Shown: piece by piece, positions 1-7,585 of the stretch | How positions within the stretch are numbered: the first letter of the stretch is position 1 | Layout: every line of letters starts with the position of its first letter | Source of the DNA: Chryseobacterium indicum | GTDB taxonomy: Bacteria; Bacteroidota; Bacteroidia; Flavobacteriales; Weeksellaceae | NCBI RefSeq assembly: GCF_021504595.1 | Contig: NZ_JACSGT010000002.1 | Coordinates: 248,001 to 312,000, forward strand | DNA length: 64,000 bases | Direction: 5' to 3' | Made by a program: the position numbers and the translations under genes | Notes under the pieces: model-generated | Seen by the model: only the letters and a program-made list of their open reading frames with translations | What the model was told of the DNA's origin: nothing | The model's database searches: none

Positions 1-426
1 ACAGGATGATGTTTCCTTAAAAAAATCTTCAATAAATTGTTTTCCGTAGGAAGTCATATTTCTCGTTCCTACCATGCTTATTTTTGGTTTAGCATCATTA
101 AAATTTCCTTTTTGGTAAAGAATTGCAGGAGCATCATCACATTCGTTTAAGAGTTTAGGAAGATCATGGAGATGTCTCAGATTAATTTTGATCTGATTGG
201 TCTCACAAAACTTCAGTTCATTTTCAGCAAACTTCAGATGAGCAGGATTTCCGATGTCTGAAATTATTTTAGAACCGAATCCGTCCAGCTTTTTGTATTC
301 TTTTTTGGTGTTTTCCCAAGCATTTTTGGCACTTCCGAAAATACGCACAAGCTTATAAAAATTGATATCTCCGATTAAATTACACTCGCGCAGAGCAATG
401 GAATAAAGATGTTCTTCAGAATACAT
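1..426 (-). CDS. dprA: DNA-processing protein DprA, 5' part (cut by left edge)
   Basis: DprA/Smf loads RecA on incoming single-stranded DNA during natural transformation. Reading the minus strand from ATG at 426 gives an open frame to base 1 (142 residues); the C-terminal part lies outside the window. Visible are the N-terminal SAM-like segment (LYSIALRECNLIGD) and the start of the Rossmann-like fold with its signature (KISMVGTRNMTSYG). It lies 36 bp downstream of the rhomboid gene on the same strand but has its own -7 element at 441-448, so it may be transcribed alone. The family call is firm despite truncation. Confidence 0.9.
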   Translation of the reverse strand, partial: MYSEEHLYSIALRECNLIGDINFYKLVRIFGSAKNAWENTKKEYKKLDGFGSKIISDIGNPAHLKFAENELKFCETNQIKINLRHLHDLPKLLNECDDAPAILYQKGNFNDAKPKISMVGTRNMTSYGKQFIEDFFKETSSC

Positions 427-440
427 TTGTGTTGTTTTCA

Positions 441-448
441 CAAATGTA
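441..448 (-). promoter_or_regulatory. -7 promoter element for dprA
   Basis: The minus strand reads TACATTTG, a full match to the Bacteroidota -7 consensus TAnnTTTG. Transcription would start near 434, leaving a leader of under 10 nt before the dprA ATG. No clear TTG -33 element is visible. Confidence 0.5.
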
Positions 449-462
449 GAAATTTTTTGAAA

Positions 463-1233
463 TTATTTGCCTCTAAGTTCATCCAGTCTTTCCCAGATAT
501 CGTCTTTCTTTTTGTAAGGCAGCTCCATAAAATCTTCAGGATGATTTTCTTTGTATTCCTGCCAGAGTTTATCATCTTTTTCGCTGTAATAATTTGGAAA
601 TTCCCAGATGAATTTTTTCTTTTTATCGCCTACTTTCTTAAATAATAGAGCCAGAATTACGCCTACAATTCCACCCGCAAGATGCGCCTGCCAAGAAATT
701 TTGCTGGGTTCCTGAAGATTGGAGAAAAGTTCTTCGGGAAGCATTCCCCAGATCAGACTTCCATAGTACAGAACGACCAACAGAGAAATCGTGAGCAGTT
801 TCATATTCCATTTAAAAACCCCGCTGAAAAAAAGGAAAAACGCAAGAACATAAACTACTCCACTCGCTCCGATAGTACAAGTATAAAGATAATCTCCCGT
901 CATGATATCTATTGGCGGAAGAAGCCAAACCAAAAATCCTGTAGCAAGCCAGCCTGTGATAAACACTTTATTGGCAACCAAAGGATAAAACTGATACAGC
1001 AAAAACATAAGCACCGCGATCGGGATAGAATTTCCCACAATATGTTCTAGATTGCCATGTAAAAGCGGTGACGTTATAATTCCCAATAAGCCTTCCGGCA
1101 ACAATGGAATGATCGCCCCGAAACAGCTCTGAAAAAAGCCCTGCATCTGTAAAAAGAAACCCAGCCACATTGCTGCAAGCATAAGCAAAGGATAAAGCAG
1201 CGCTTTTTTGGAAATTATATTGTTTTTTAACAT
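463..1233 (-). CDS. Rhomboid family intramembrane serine protease
   Basis: A 256-residue polytopic membrane protein of the rhomboid fold, which cuts transmembrane substrates within the bilayer. The catalytic dyad is visible: Ser124 in GASG and His184 in WQAHLAGG, with the conserved HGN at 59-61 that helps form the oxyanion hole. About six hydrophobic segments span residues 10-200. The soluble C-terminal tail (about 200-256) is charged and rich in Lys, Glu and Trp, which is common in flavobacterial members. The gene precedes dprA on the same strand. The substrate cannot be inferred. Confidence 0.93.
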   Translation of the reverse strand: MLKNNIISKKALLYPLLMLAAMWLGFFLQMQGFFQSCFGAIIPLLPEGLLGIITSPLLHGNLEHIVGNSIPIAVLMFLLYQFYPLVANKVFITGWLATGFLVWLLPPIDIMTGDYLYTCTIGASGVVYVLAFFLFFSGVFKWNMKLLTISLLVVLYYGSLIWGMLPEELFSNLQEPSKISWQAHLAGGIVGVILALLFKKVGDKKKKFIWEFPNYYSEKDDKLWQEYKENHPEDFMELPYKKKDDIWERLDELRGK

Positions 1234-1439
1234 GAAGATTCTACGTCAAATGAAAAGCCAAGGATAAATTTCGGAAAATTTGTCGATGAAAAATCTGTTC
1301 GAAAATTTATTTCAGACAAAAAGTAATGATTTTCACTGCTTTTATACAAAAGTTCTCTGTTTTGTCATTTGAAATTCAAAAAATAGCGGTTGAAAACTAT
1401 TCTTAAAACTGAATTTCCTTCCATAAAATTTATATTTAA

Positions 1440-1447
1440 TATTTTTG
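1440..1447 (+). promoter_or_regulatory. -7 promoter element for the DUF3078 gene
   Basis: TATTTTTG matches TAnnTTTG and lies 32 bp upstream of the ATG at 1480. No convincing -33 TTG is seen. Confidence 0.5.
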
Positions 1448-1479
1448 TAAGGAATTTTGTATAATGAAATCCTGAACTC

Positions 1480-2409
1480 ATGAAGAAGTTTTTATTCACA
1501 CTCTCTCTTTCTCTGGGAATTTTCGCCAATGCACAGGTTGTTATTACAGACACCGCAGCCATTAAAGCAGATACCATTAAACACTGGTCGGTTTTAGGAA
1601 AACAGTCGCTGATGATTAATCAGGCCGCTTTCTCAAACTGGGTCGGCGGAGGAGCCAACAATGTAGGATGGCTTGCTGCGCTGGATTATAACATCACGTA
1701 TGAAAAAGATAAAGATCTTTGGGAAAACATCATTCTTTTAAATTACGGACAAAATGATACGAAAGGAGTTGGTGTAAGAAAAACGCAGGATGTTATTAAT
1801 TTTTCCACAAATTACGGAAGGAAGTTTTCAAAAAGCTGGTATCTTTCCGTAGGAGCGGGTCTGATTTCTCAGTTTTCTGCGGGATATGAGGACGGAAATA
1901 ATCCTGAAGCAAAAAAAATATCCAATTTTATGGCTCCCGGTTATCTGAATGTCGGGATGGGGATTACCTACAGACCCAATGACAATATTAATGTAACCCT
2001 TCGTCCGAGCAACGCGAGATGGGCTTTTGTGTTGGATAGAGATCTTCAGCTTGCAGGAAATTACGGTTTAAAAGCCGATGGCGATTCATCAATTTTACAA
2101 TATGGTTTTCTGGGAACAGCCTATTATAAATTTAATCTGATGGAGAACGTTAATATTACCAATACAGCATCCGTTTTCTCCAATTATCTGGATCATCCGG
2201 AAAGATTGGTTCTGGCGTATGGAATGATCTTAAATTTAAAGGTTAATAAATTTATATCGTCCAACATTACTGTAGATGTAATGTACGACCATAATCAGGT
2301 TCAGAAAACACAGCTAAAACAAACGTTGGGAGTTGGTTTTGCCTATACTTTAAACAACGGCGTAAAACGTTCCGACAGAAAGGACAGCCAATGGTGGATT
2401 AAAAAGTAA
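1480..2409 (+). CDS. DUF3078 domain-containing outer-membrane-type protein
   Basis: A 309-residue protein with an N-terminal signal peptide (MKKFLFTLSLSLGIFANAQ, cleavage about residue 19). The family is recognised from the start of the mature part (HWSVLGKQSLMINQAAFSNW) and from alternating hydrophobic strands ending in an aromatic residue, consistent with an outer-membrane beta barrel. DUF3078 proteins are widespread in Bacteroidota and their function is unknown. The gene is monocistronic, with its own -7 element. The barrel is inferred from strand pattern, not shown. Confidence 0.85.
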   Translation: MKKFLFTLSLSLGIFANAQVVITDTAAIKADTIKHWSVLGKQSLMINQAAFSNWVGGGANNVGWLAALDYNITYEKDKDLWENIILLNYGQNDTKGVGVRKTQDVINFSTNYGRKFSKSWYLSVGAGLISQFSAGYEDGNNPEAKKISNFMAPGYLNVGMGITYRPNDNINVTLRPSNARWAFVLDRDLQLAGNYGLKADGDSSILQYGFLGTAYYKFNLMENVNITNTASVFSNYLDHPERLVLAYGMILNLKVNKFISSNITVDVMYDHNQVQKTQLKQTLGVGFAYTLNNGVKRSDRKDSQWWIKK

Positions 2410-2542
2410 CCGTCATATTCATACATCAAAAAGAGCTGGGTCTAAGATCCGAGCCCTTGCAAACTTAAATTGAACTATAACTGTGTAAAAATTCCGGATA
2501 ATTTAAATTCAGAATCTTTTCACAGTTTGTAGCATAAAATTT

Positions 2543-2610
2543 AAAATGTTACAAAAAATTCTCGATGTAAAATCACTTCTGAAAAATCAGAAAATTTCCT
2601 GTAACATTTT
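2543..2610. repeat. Nested inverted repeat (11-bp perfect outer arms)
   Basis: AAAATGTTACA at 2543-2553 is perfectly repeated in inverse as TGTAACATTTT at 2600-2610. Inside lies a second hairpin, TTCTGA at 2577-2582 against TCAGAA at 2587-2592. A T-rich run follows. It could be a long terminator of the DUF3078 gene or a regulatory structure in the 412-bp gap 2410-2821, which otherwise holds a weak hairpin near 2440 and no gene. Confidence 0.5.
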
Positions 2611-2676
2611 TTCTTTTTTCCTACTAACTCGGCGAGTAAAAATAAAATTTTTCATTATCATTTATGTGTTTTTAGC

Positions 2677-2706
2677 AACCTTCTATTCTTTTTAGGAGGT
2701 TTTTTG
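2677..2706 (+). terminator. Rho-independent terminator after the DUF3078 gene
   Basis: AACCTTCT pairs with AGGAGGTT (one G-T pair) around a 9-nt loop, followed by a T run. It lies about 270 bp beyond the DUF3078 stop and before the next promoter. Confidence 0.6.
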
Positions 2707-2795
2707 TTATACATTCAGGATGTTGTTAAAAAAATAAAACATGATGATCTTTAACGAAAATTGAATGAAATAATTCTTAAGTTTCAGGATTTTAA

Positions 2796-2803
2796 TACAT
2801 TTG
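2796..2803 (+). promoter_or_regulatory. -7 promoter element for the HExxH protein / csaA-like pair
   Basis: TACATTTG matches TAnnTTTG and lies 18 bp upstream of the ATG at 2822. No clear -33 element. Confidence 0.5.
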
Positions 2804-2821
2804 TTAAAACATATTTAAAAG

Positions 2822-3331
2822 ATGAATTTCGAACAGGTTGCTTTACATTTAGAAGCTTACAGGGAACACGACCAGATTATTGATGCAGCAGAATACATTA
2901 TCCGCTCCTTCAATCTCGAACATGAAAATTTCGAAGGATTTGGTCTTCGCGATGAGGTTTTCCCGAATTCTCTCGTCTTAACAGCAGAAGGCGTTTTAGG
3001 AAGTCCCCAGAAAGTAATGATCCCTAAAAATTTGTTCGATTTTGATCTGAATCTGGTTTTAAATTTAATCGCCCACGAAATGCTGCATGTACGGCAGAAA
3101 GCTCCGGGACACGTTATTGAAGATAAAAGCGAAAGGGAATTTCAGGCATATTACGAAATGCTTTTTCATAAAGTTTTTCCTCAGATTCCTGAAGTATCTG
3201 ATTTTTATAAAAAAGATTTCGGCAGCAAAGCACTTGAATACTACAAAAGAATGGGCGAAGGTTCTGAACTGCAGAAAAAGTATGCTGAACAGAAACTTGA
3301 AGTAGAACAATTAATCAACACACTATCATGA
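2822..3331 (+). CDS. Small putative zinc-dependent protease-like protein (HEMLH motif)
   Basis: A soluble 169-residue protein with no signal peptide. The sequence HEMLH, preceded by a hydrophobic stretch (LVLNLIA), fits the zincin HExxH motif in which the two His bind zinc and the Glu is catalytic. A downstream Glu-rich helix (KSEREFQAYYEM) could supply the third ligand, as in several small metallopeptidase families. I do not recognise a named family. Its stop codon overlaps the start of the CsaA-like gene (ATGA at 3328-3331), which implies translational coupling. The peptidase activity is inferred from the motif only. Confidence 0.8.
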   Translation: MNFEQVALHLEAYREHDQIIDAAEYIIRSFNLEHENFEGFGLRDEVFPNSLVLTAEGVLGSPQKVMIPKNLFDFDLNLVLNLIAHEMLHVRQKAPGHVIEDKSEREFQAYYEMLFHKVFPQIPEVSDFYKKDFGSKALEYYKRMGEGSELQKKYAEQKLEVEQLINTLS

Positions 3332-3675
3332 TTGTAAAACCCGAAATTTCGTGGGAAGATTTCGAAAAAATAGACATCCGTTGCGGAACCATTATTTCTG
3401 TGAACGATTTTGAGAAAGCAAGAAATCCATCTTATCAGCTAGAAATAGATTTTGGAGATTTAGGCGTTAAAAAATCATCCGCTCAGATTACTTCATTATA
3501 TCAGAAGGAAGAACTGATCGGTCAGCAGATTTTGGCTGTGGTCAATTTTCCTAAGAAACAGATCGCCAATTTTTTCAGCGAATGTCTGGTTTTGGGCGTT
3601 TACGGAGAAGATAAAAAAGACGTTACCCTTTTAACCCCTTCATTGCCGGCAAAGAACGGAATGCAGGTAGGATAA
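3328..3675 (+). CDS. tRNA-binding domain protein, CsaA-like
   Basis: A 115-residue protein made of a single OB-fold tRNA-binding domain, as in CsaA and the C-terminus of MetRS. Family hallmarks are the early DFEKIDIRCGTI segment and the later LAVVNFPKKQIANFFSECLVLG. CsaA-type proteins bind tRNA-like RNA and have been described as secretion-related chaperones in Bacillus. The length matches the family. It is coupled to the upstream gene by a 4-bp overlap. Confidence 0.88.
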   Translation: MIVKPEISWEDFEKIDIRCGTIISVNDFEKARNPSYQLEIDFGDLGVKKSSAQITSLYQKEELIGQQILAVVNFPKKQIANFFSECLVLGVYGEDKKDVTLLTPSLPAKNGMQVG

Positions 3676-3703
3676 GTTTTTAAAAACATCTGTGAATATA
3701 GAA

Positions 3704-3736
3704 AAACCTCACAGGTTTTTGAAACCTGTGAGGTTT
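3704..3736. repeat. Perfect 15-bp palindromic intergenic element
   Basis: AAACCTCACAGGTTT at 3704-3718 and its exact inverse AAACCTGTGAGGTTT at 3722-3736 are separated by 3 bp. There is no T run, so it is not a standard terminator. Elements of this sequence type are, as far as I recall, frequent between genes in flavobacterial genomes. It lies between the CsaA-like and exonuclease genes. Confidence 0.7.
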
Positions 3737-3768
3737 AGTTTCTAACAAATCATTACGAAGAATAAAAA

Positions 3769-4473
3769 ATGATACAGCATATTCCTTTAGAAAGAGTTTT
3801 ATTTCTTGATATTGAAACGGTTCCGGGATTTGGATTGTGGGAAGAACTTTCGGAAGCCGAACAGAAACTTTGGGATAAAAAAACGAGATTCCAGAGAAAA
3901 GATGAGGTTTCTCCGGGAGAATTTTATGTGGAAAGGGGCGGAATTATGGCAGAATTCGGGAAGATCATCTGCATCACGATCGGAATGATCGAAAAAAACG
4001 ATACGCTGAAGATCAAAAGCTTTGCGTGTGATGACGAAAAGAAGCTGCTTCTGGAATTTGGAGAAATTTTTAACAGTCCGAGACTTCGAGATGTCATTTT
4101 ATGTGCACACAACGGAAAGGAATTCGATTTTCCATGGATTGCCAGAAGATATTTAATCAACGGAATGATGCCTCCTACTCCGTTTCAGATGTTCGGAAAG
4201 AAACCATGGGAAATTCCGCATATCGATACCATGGAACTCTGGAAATTCGGGGATTATAAAAGTTTTGTGTCTCTGGAACTCTTGGCTCATGTTTTCGGAA
4301 TTCCCACTCCAAAAGATGATATTGACGGCTCAATGGTTTCATCAATCTACTACATAGAGAAAGACTTGCAAAGAATAGTTGACTATTGTGAAAAAGATGT
4401 CTTAACTTTGGCGAATGTTTTCCGGCGCATGCGTCAGGAAGATTTGTTGAAAAGGTACATCAATTTAGATTAA
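3769..4473 (+). CDS. DEDDy-type 3'-5' exonuclease, PolB-like
   Basis: A 234-residue stand-alone exonuclease domain of the predicted PolB-like 3'-5' exonuclease family. Exo I is LDIET with Asp14 and Glu16, exo II is HNGKEFDFPW, and exo III is DYCEKDVLT with the Tyr four residues before the Asp that defines the DEDDy class. These four acidic residues bind the two catalytic metals. There is no polymerase domain, so it probably trims or proofreads DNA or RNA ends. The Fe-S gene follows after 3 bp, so the two form an operon. Confidence 0.9.
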   Translation: MIQHIPLERVLFLDIETVPGFGLWEELSEAEQKLWDKKTRFQRKDEVSPGEFYVERGGIMAEFGKIICITIGMIEKNDTLKIKSFACDDEKKLLLEFGEIFNSPRLRDVILCAHNGKEFDFPWIARRYLINGMMPPTPFQMFGKKPWEIPHIDTMELWKFGDYKSFVSLELLAHVFGIPTPKDDIDGSMVSSIYYIEKDLQRIVDYCEKDVLTLANVFRRMRQEDLLKRYINLD

Positions 4474-4476
4474 AAA

Positions 4477-4803
4477 ATGAAATTTACAGACGATCAGATT
4501 GCTGACATCGGTGAGGAAATCATCAGTGTTTTAAAAACCGTGTATGACCCTGAAATTCCGGTAGATATCTACGAACTTGGGTTGGTTTATGATGTTCAGA
4601 TCTCCGATGAAGCGGACGTAAAAATTATCATGACATTAACAACGCCTAACTGTCCGGTTGCAGAAACGCTTCCGCAGGAGGTAAAAGATAAGGTTGCAGA
4701 AGTGGAAAATGTAAAAAGTGTAGACTTAGAGCTTACCTTTGAACCAAGCTGGAACAAAGATATGATGAGTGAGGAAGCTAAATTTGAGCTTGGAATGCTT
4801 TAA
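4477..4803 (+). CDS. MIP18/DUF59 family iron-sulfur assembly protein (SUF-associated)
   Basis: A 108-residue protein of the MIP18 (DUF59, PaaD-like) family that helps mature Fe-S proteins. It shows the family core YDPEIPVDIYELGLVY and the conserved Cys in TLTTPNCPVAE. In many Bacteroidota this gene sits in the suf operon; here it instead follows an exonuclease gene by 3 bp. It is a full-length single-domain protein. SufT-type function is inferred from family. Confidence 0.9.
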   Translation: MKFTDDQIADIGEEIISVLKTVYDPEIPVDIYELGLVYDVQISDEADVKIIMTLTTPNCPVAETLPQEVKDKVAEVENVKSVDLELTFEPSWNKDMMSEEAKFELGML

Positions 4804-4844
4804 AATTTAATTTCTTCAAATCATTTTTTCCAAAAAAAATAATG

Positions 4845-4874
4845 AGCTGTTTCATTTTGAAGCAGCTTTTTTTA
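4845..4874 (+). terminator. Rho-independent terminator
   Basis: AGCTGTTTCA pairs with TGAAGCAGCT (one G-T pair) over a 3-nt loop, followed by seven T. It ends the exonuclease / DUF59 operon. Confidence 0.85.
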
Positions 4875-4937
4875 TTTTCCGTTTTTTCCCCATATACATT
4901 TCGTGAAATCCCTAACACACAGAATATGAATATGATA

Positions 4938-4945
4938 TAATTTTG
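4938..4945 (+). promoter_or_regulatory. -7 promoter element deciding the start of the next gene
   Basis: TAATTTTG is a full TAnnTTTG match. A TTG at 4943, which could be read as a start codon, lies inside this element, so transcription starting near 4952 would exclude it. The ATG at 4964 is therefore the likelier start. Confidence 0.55.
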
Positions 4946-4963
4946 GCTTCAGAAATCAACAGT

Positions 4964-5353
4964 ATGAAAGCCAATACCATCATCGTATCATTCAATAACG
5001 GAAGTGTTCCGCCACAGTATGCTTACCGATATCAGATTTTATTTTCCGAACAGGACGGAAATGCCGAGCTGAAAATCTTCAGAGGTTACGAAACGGATGA
5101 AAAAATGATTGTATCTGAGCAAAGAAAATTCAACACAGAAATTTTTCTTCAGCTTCTTTCTTTAATCAGCAAAATAAAAGATTCTGTAAAAGATCCTTCA
5201 ATGGTGGGAGGAAGCCAGAGAATGATTGAGGTGAATTCAAAAAAAATCGAGATCCATCCGGATGATGATTTCGGAATTTCTCTGTTCAACCGGTTTTTAT
5301 ATCTGTACAATCCCGATTTCATCAACCAAATTAATTCTAACCTTAACCTTTAA
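4964..5353 (+). CDS. Hypothetical protein, partner of the calpain-like protease
   Basis: A 129-residue soluble protein with no signal peptide or recognised domain. It has a beta-rich start (TIIVSFNNGSVPPQYAYRY) and an amphipathic helix in the middle (FLQLLSLISKIKD). The upstream TTG at 4943 is rejected because it sits inside the -7 element. It ends 12 bp before the calpain-like gene and shares its promoter, so it may be an inhibitor, adaptor or substrate-binding partner of that protease. That role is a guess from position only. Confidence 0.75.
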   Translation: MKANTIIVSFNNGSVPPQYAYRYQILFSEQDGNAELKIFRGYETDEKMIVSEQRKFNTEIFLQLLSLISKIKDSVKDPSMVGGSQRMIEVNSKKIEIHPDDDFGISLFNRFLYLYNPDFINQINSNLNL

Positions 5354-5365
5354 AAACCAATTATC

Positions 5366-6670
5366 ATGGACCAAGCACCTAAAGAACTGTTTGTAGGAGT
5401 TATTAATCCTTATGCACTAACTGAAGCTATCACCGGAAGAACATTCGACTGGAAAGACGCAAAATCGTACCAGATTCTTGAAGAAACACTGGAAACCAAT
5501 TACGCAGAACTGTTTGACATTAAATTTAATTCTCCTTTGTATGCCGGACTGCAACTTAACAGCGACAACACTGTAAAAGTTATGAAATCTGATGATATTA
5601 AAGTAAGAGCTGCAGATAAGCTGGAAACTGTAAATCTTTCGAATATTAAAACACTCAATGATCTTTCAGGTACCGGAATAAAAGACCTGAGCAGCATCGC
5701 TGTAAAAAATGCCAGATTAGACAAAGGCGATGTAAAAGTGGTACTGAATATCCCAAAGCTGAATAACACCATCAGCAATAAAGTACTCTCCCCTTCTATT
5801 AAAAATATTATTTTCGGGATGGGAAATGCAAATGGATGGACTCCTGCAGGAACTTCGTGGAGCGACAGAGGAAATTTCTTCAATGACGTTACCGAATATA
5901 ATGACCCGATTCAGGGGGCAGTAGCCAACTGTTATTTTATTGCCGCTATTTCTGCTATTGCATGGGCAGATCCTTATACTATTCAGCATAAAGTGAGAGC
6001 CACCGGAACCGGAGAAACAGACCGTACCAATGCCATCCAGTTTTTCACAAAAGGCGGAGGAAAAGATGCGGCAACAAGACTTGTGGAAGTTACTGATAAT
6101 ACGATCATTAACTCTTCCAACAACAATCCTGTATATTGCAGAAGCAACGATGCGGGAGAAATCTGGCCGGCTGTTTACGAAAAAGCCTTCGCCAAATGGA
6201 TCACGAATGTAAATGACGATAAACCGGATATTTCTAAAACGGCTTTCGGAGATCCTGCAAAAGCTGTTGCACAACTTACGAACAAAACACCGTATTATTA
6301 CTACACTTCACCGAGAACTGCGCTTGATCTTTTTGGCGTTGTAAGAGAAAACTCAATGAGCTGCAAGACCATTAATCCGATGGTTGCATGGACGTATGGA
6401 TCAGGAAAAGATTATACCGGATCTAATATCGTTGGAAATCACGCTTATACGGTTTTAGGTTGGTCTACTTTCAATGGAAAGAACTACATCATCCTGAGAA
6501 ATCCATGGGGAGTTACCGAACCGAATGGTTTAAATTCTTATCAGGGACTTATCAGCTTTTTCGACGGAAGTTTCTGGAGACCGATCAACATGATTGGAAA
6601 CGACGGCGTTTTCGCACTGGAAATCAATGCCTTTAAAAATTATTTTGAAGCTTTAGCTGTTACAAAATAG
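5366..6670 (+). CDS. Calpain-like (C2 family) cysteine protease
   Basis: A 434-residue protein without signal peptide. The calpain catalytic triad is visible: Cys189 in QGAVANCYFIAA, His359 in GNHAYTVLGW and Asn379 in LRNPWG. The intervening EIWPAVYEKAFAKW (265-278) is also a calpain hallmark. Residues 1-150 form a region of unknown fold rich in Asn, Asp and Lys. Most calpains have a GDC before the catalytic Cys; here it reads ANC. No EF-hand or C2-like domain is seen, so calcium control is not supported. It is co-transcribed with the small gene upstream. Bacterial calpain homologues are mostly uncharacterised. Confidence 0.88.
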   Translation: MDQAPKELFVGVINPYALTEAITGRTFDWKDAKSYQILEETLETNYAELFDIKFNSPLYAGLQLNSDNTVKVMKSDDIKVRAADKLETVNLSNIKTLNDLSGTGIKDLSSIAVKNARLDKGDVKVVLNIPKLNNTISNKVLSPSIKNIIFGMGNANGWTPAGTSWSDRGNFFNDVTEYNDPIQGAVANCYFIAAISAIAWADPYTIQHKVRATGTGETDRTNAIQFFTKGGGKDAATRLVEVTDNTIINSSNNNPVYCRSNDAGEIWPAVYEKAFAKWITNVNDDKPDISKTAFGDPAKAVAQLTNKTPYYYYTSPRTALDLFGVVRENSMSCKTINPMVAWTYGSGKDYTGSNIVGNHAYTVLGWSTFNGKNYIILRNPWGVTEPNGLNSYQGLISFFDGSFWRPINMIGNDGVFALEINAFKNYFEALAVTK

Positions 6671-6708
6671 AGAAAAATTCACCTTTTTATTAACCAACCC
6701 TTCACTTC

Positions 6709-6745
6709 AGCTTTCACAGATTTCGGTCTGTGGAAGCTTTTATAT
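6709..6745 (+). terminator. Rho-independent terminator after the calpain-like gene
   Basis: AGCTTTCACAG pairs with CTGTGGAAGCT (one G-T pair) over an 8-nt loop and runs into TTTTAT. It overlaps the 3' end of the convergent sulfurtransferase gene. Confidence 0.8.
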
Positions 6746-7576
6746 TTCTCTGGCAATTTCTTTCCCTTCTCTTCTGCTCCATTCGCTCCATGATCCTACA
6801 TACAGATTCGGGATTTTAAAGCCTGCGTAATCCAAAGCCAGAATGGTATGACAGGCCGTTACTCCGGAACCACAATGAATGATCAGATTTTCGGGCTTTC
6901 CTTCAAGCAATTTTGAATATTTTTCTCTTAAAATTTCCGGTGAAAGGAAGTTTCCGTTTTCATCAAGATTTTCAGAAAAAGGAATATTAATTGCTCCGGG
7001 AATATGTCCCGCAACGAGATCAATCGGCTCAGATTCGCCTCTGTAACGGTATGAATCTCTTACATCTACAACCGTCGATGATTGTTTTGTTAATTCATTT
7101 TCAACAGTTTCCAGATCTGAGACAGGAAGAAACCAGTTTTCTTTATGAATCAGGTCAGCTTTTTCGAAAGATTCTTCGCCGGAAGAAAATTCAACCCCTT
7201 CTTTTTCAGCATTCTGAAATCCGCCATCCAGAACCTGAACGTTTTCAAAACCGAAAGCTTTCAGCATCCACCAAGCTCTTGCCGCAGCGTTTGATCCGTT
7301 TTTATCATCGTAAACAACAATATGGTTATTTTCTGAAATTCCCAGATTTGAAATTGTTTCTGCAAATTTTTTAATTTCCGGAAGCGGATGTCTTCCTCCA
7401 AAAGCAGCGTTCTCTCCGATTTCAGCAAGATCTTTATCCAGATCAATGAATCTCGCTCCTTTAATATGTTTATTCAGATAATTTTGATAAACATCTTTTC
7501 CTGCTCTTGCATCAAGAATGATAAGATTTTCTGTTGGAAGATTTTTTAGTTCTGAAGGTGAGATGATGGATTGCAT
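6740..7576 (-). CDS. Sulfurtransferase (3-mercaptopyruvate / thiosulfate type), two rhodanese domains
   Basis: A 278-residue cytosolic tandem-rhodanese protein. The N-terminal rhodanese domain (about 5-130) is inactive; the C-terminal domain (about 150-275) carries the active Cys235 in HCGSGVTACH, the loop typical of 3-mercaptopyruvate sulfurtransferase rather than thiosulfate rhodanese (CRxGxR/T). Conserved GHIPGAINIPF is present. It moves sulfur from mercaptopyruvate to cyanide or thiols. It is the last gene of an operon with hmgL and a TPR gene (9-bp gap). Confidence 0.9.
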   Translation of the reverse strand: MQSIISPSELKNLPTENLIILDARAGKDVYQNYLNKHIKGARFIDLDKDLAEIGENAAFGGRHPLPEIKKFAETISNLGISENNHIVVYDDKNGSNAAARAWWMLKAFGFENVQVLDGGFQNAEKEGVEFSSGEESFEKADLIHKENWFLPVSDLETVENELTKQSSTVVDVRDSYRYRGESEPIDLVAGHIPGAINIPFSENLDENGNFLSPEILREKYSKLLEGKPENLIIHCGSGVTACHTILALDYAGFKIPNLYVGSWSEWSRREGKEIAREI

Positions 7577-7585
7577 ATTTGTTTT

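Noticed and set aside
4943..4963. Upstream TTG start for the calpain partner
   Set aside because: It lies inside the TAATTTTG -7 element, so it cannot be in the transcript.
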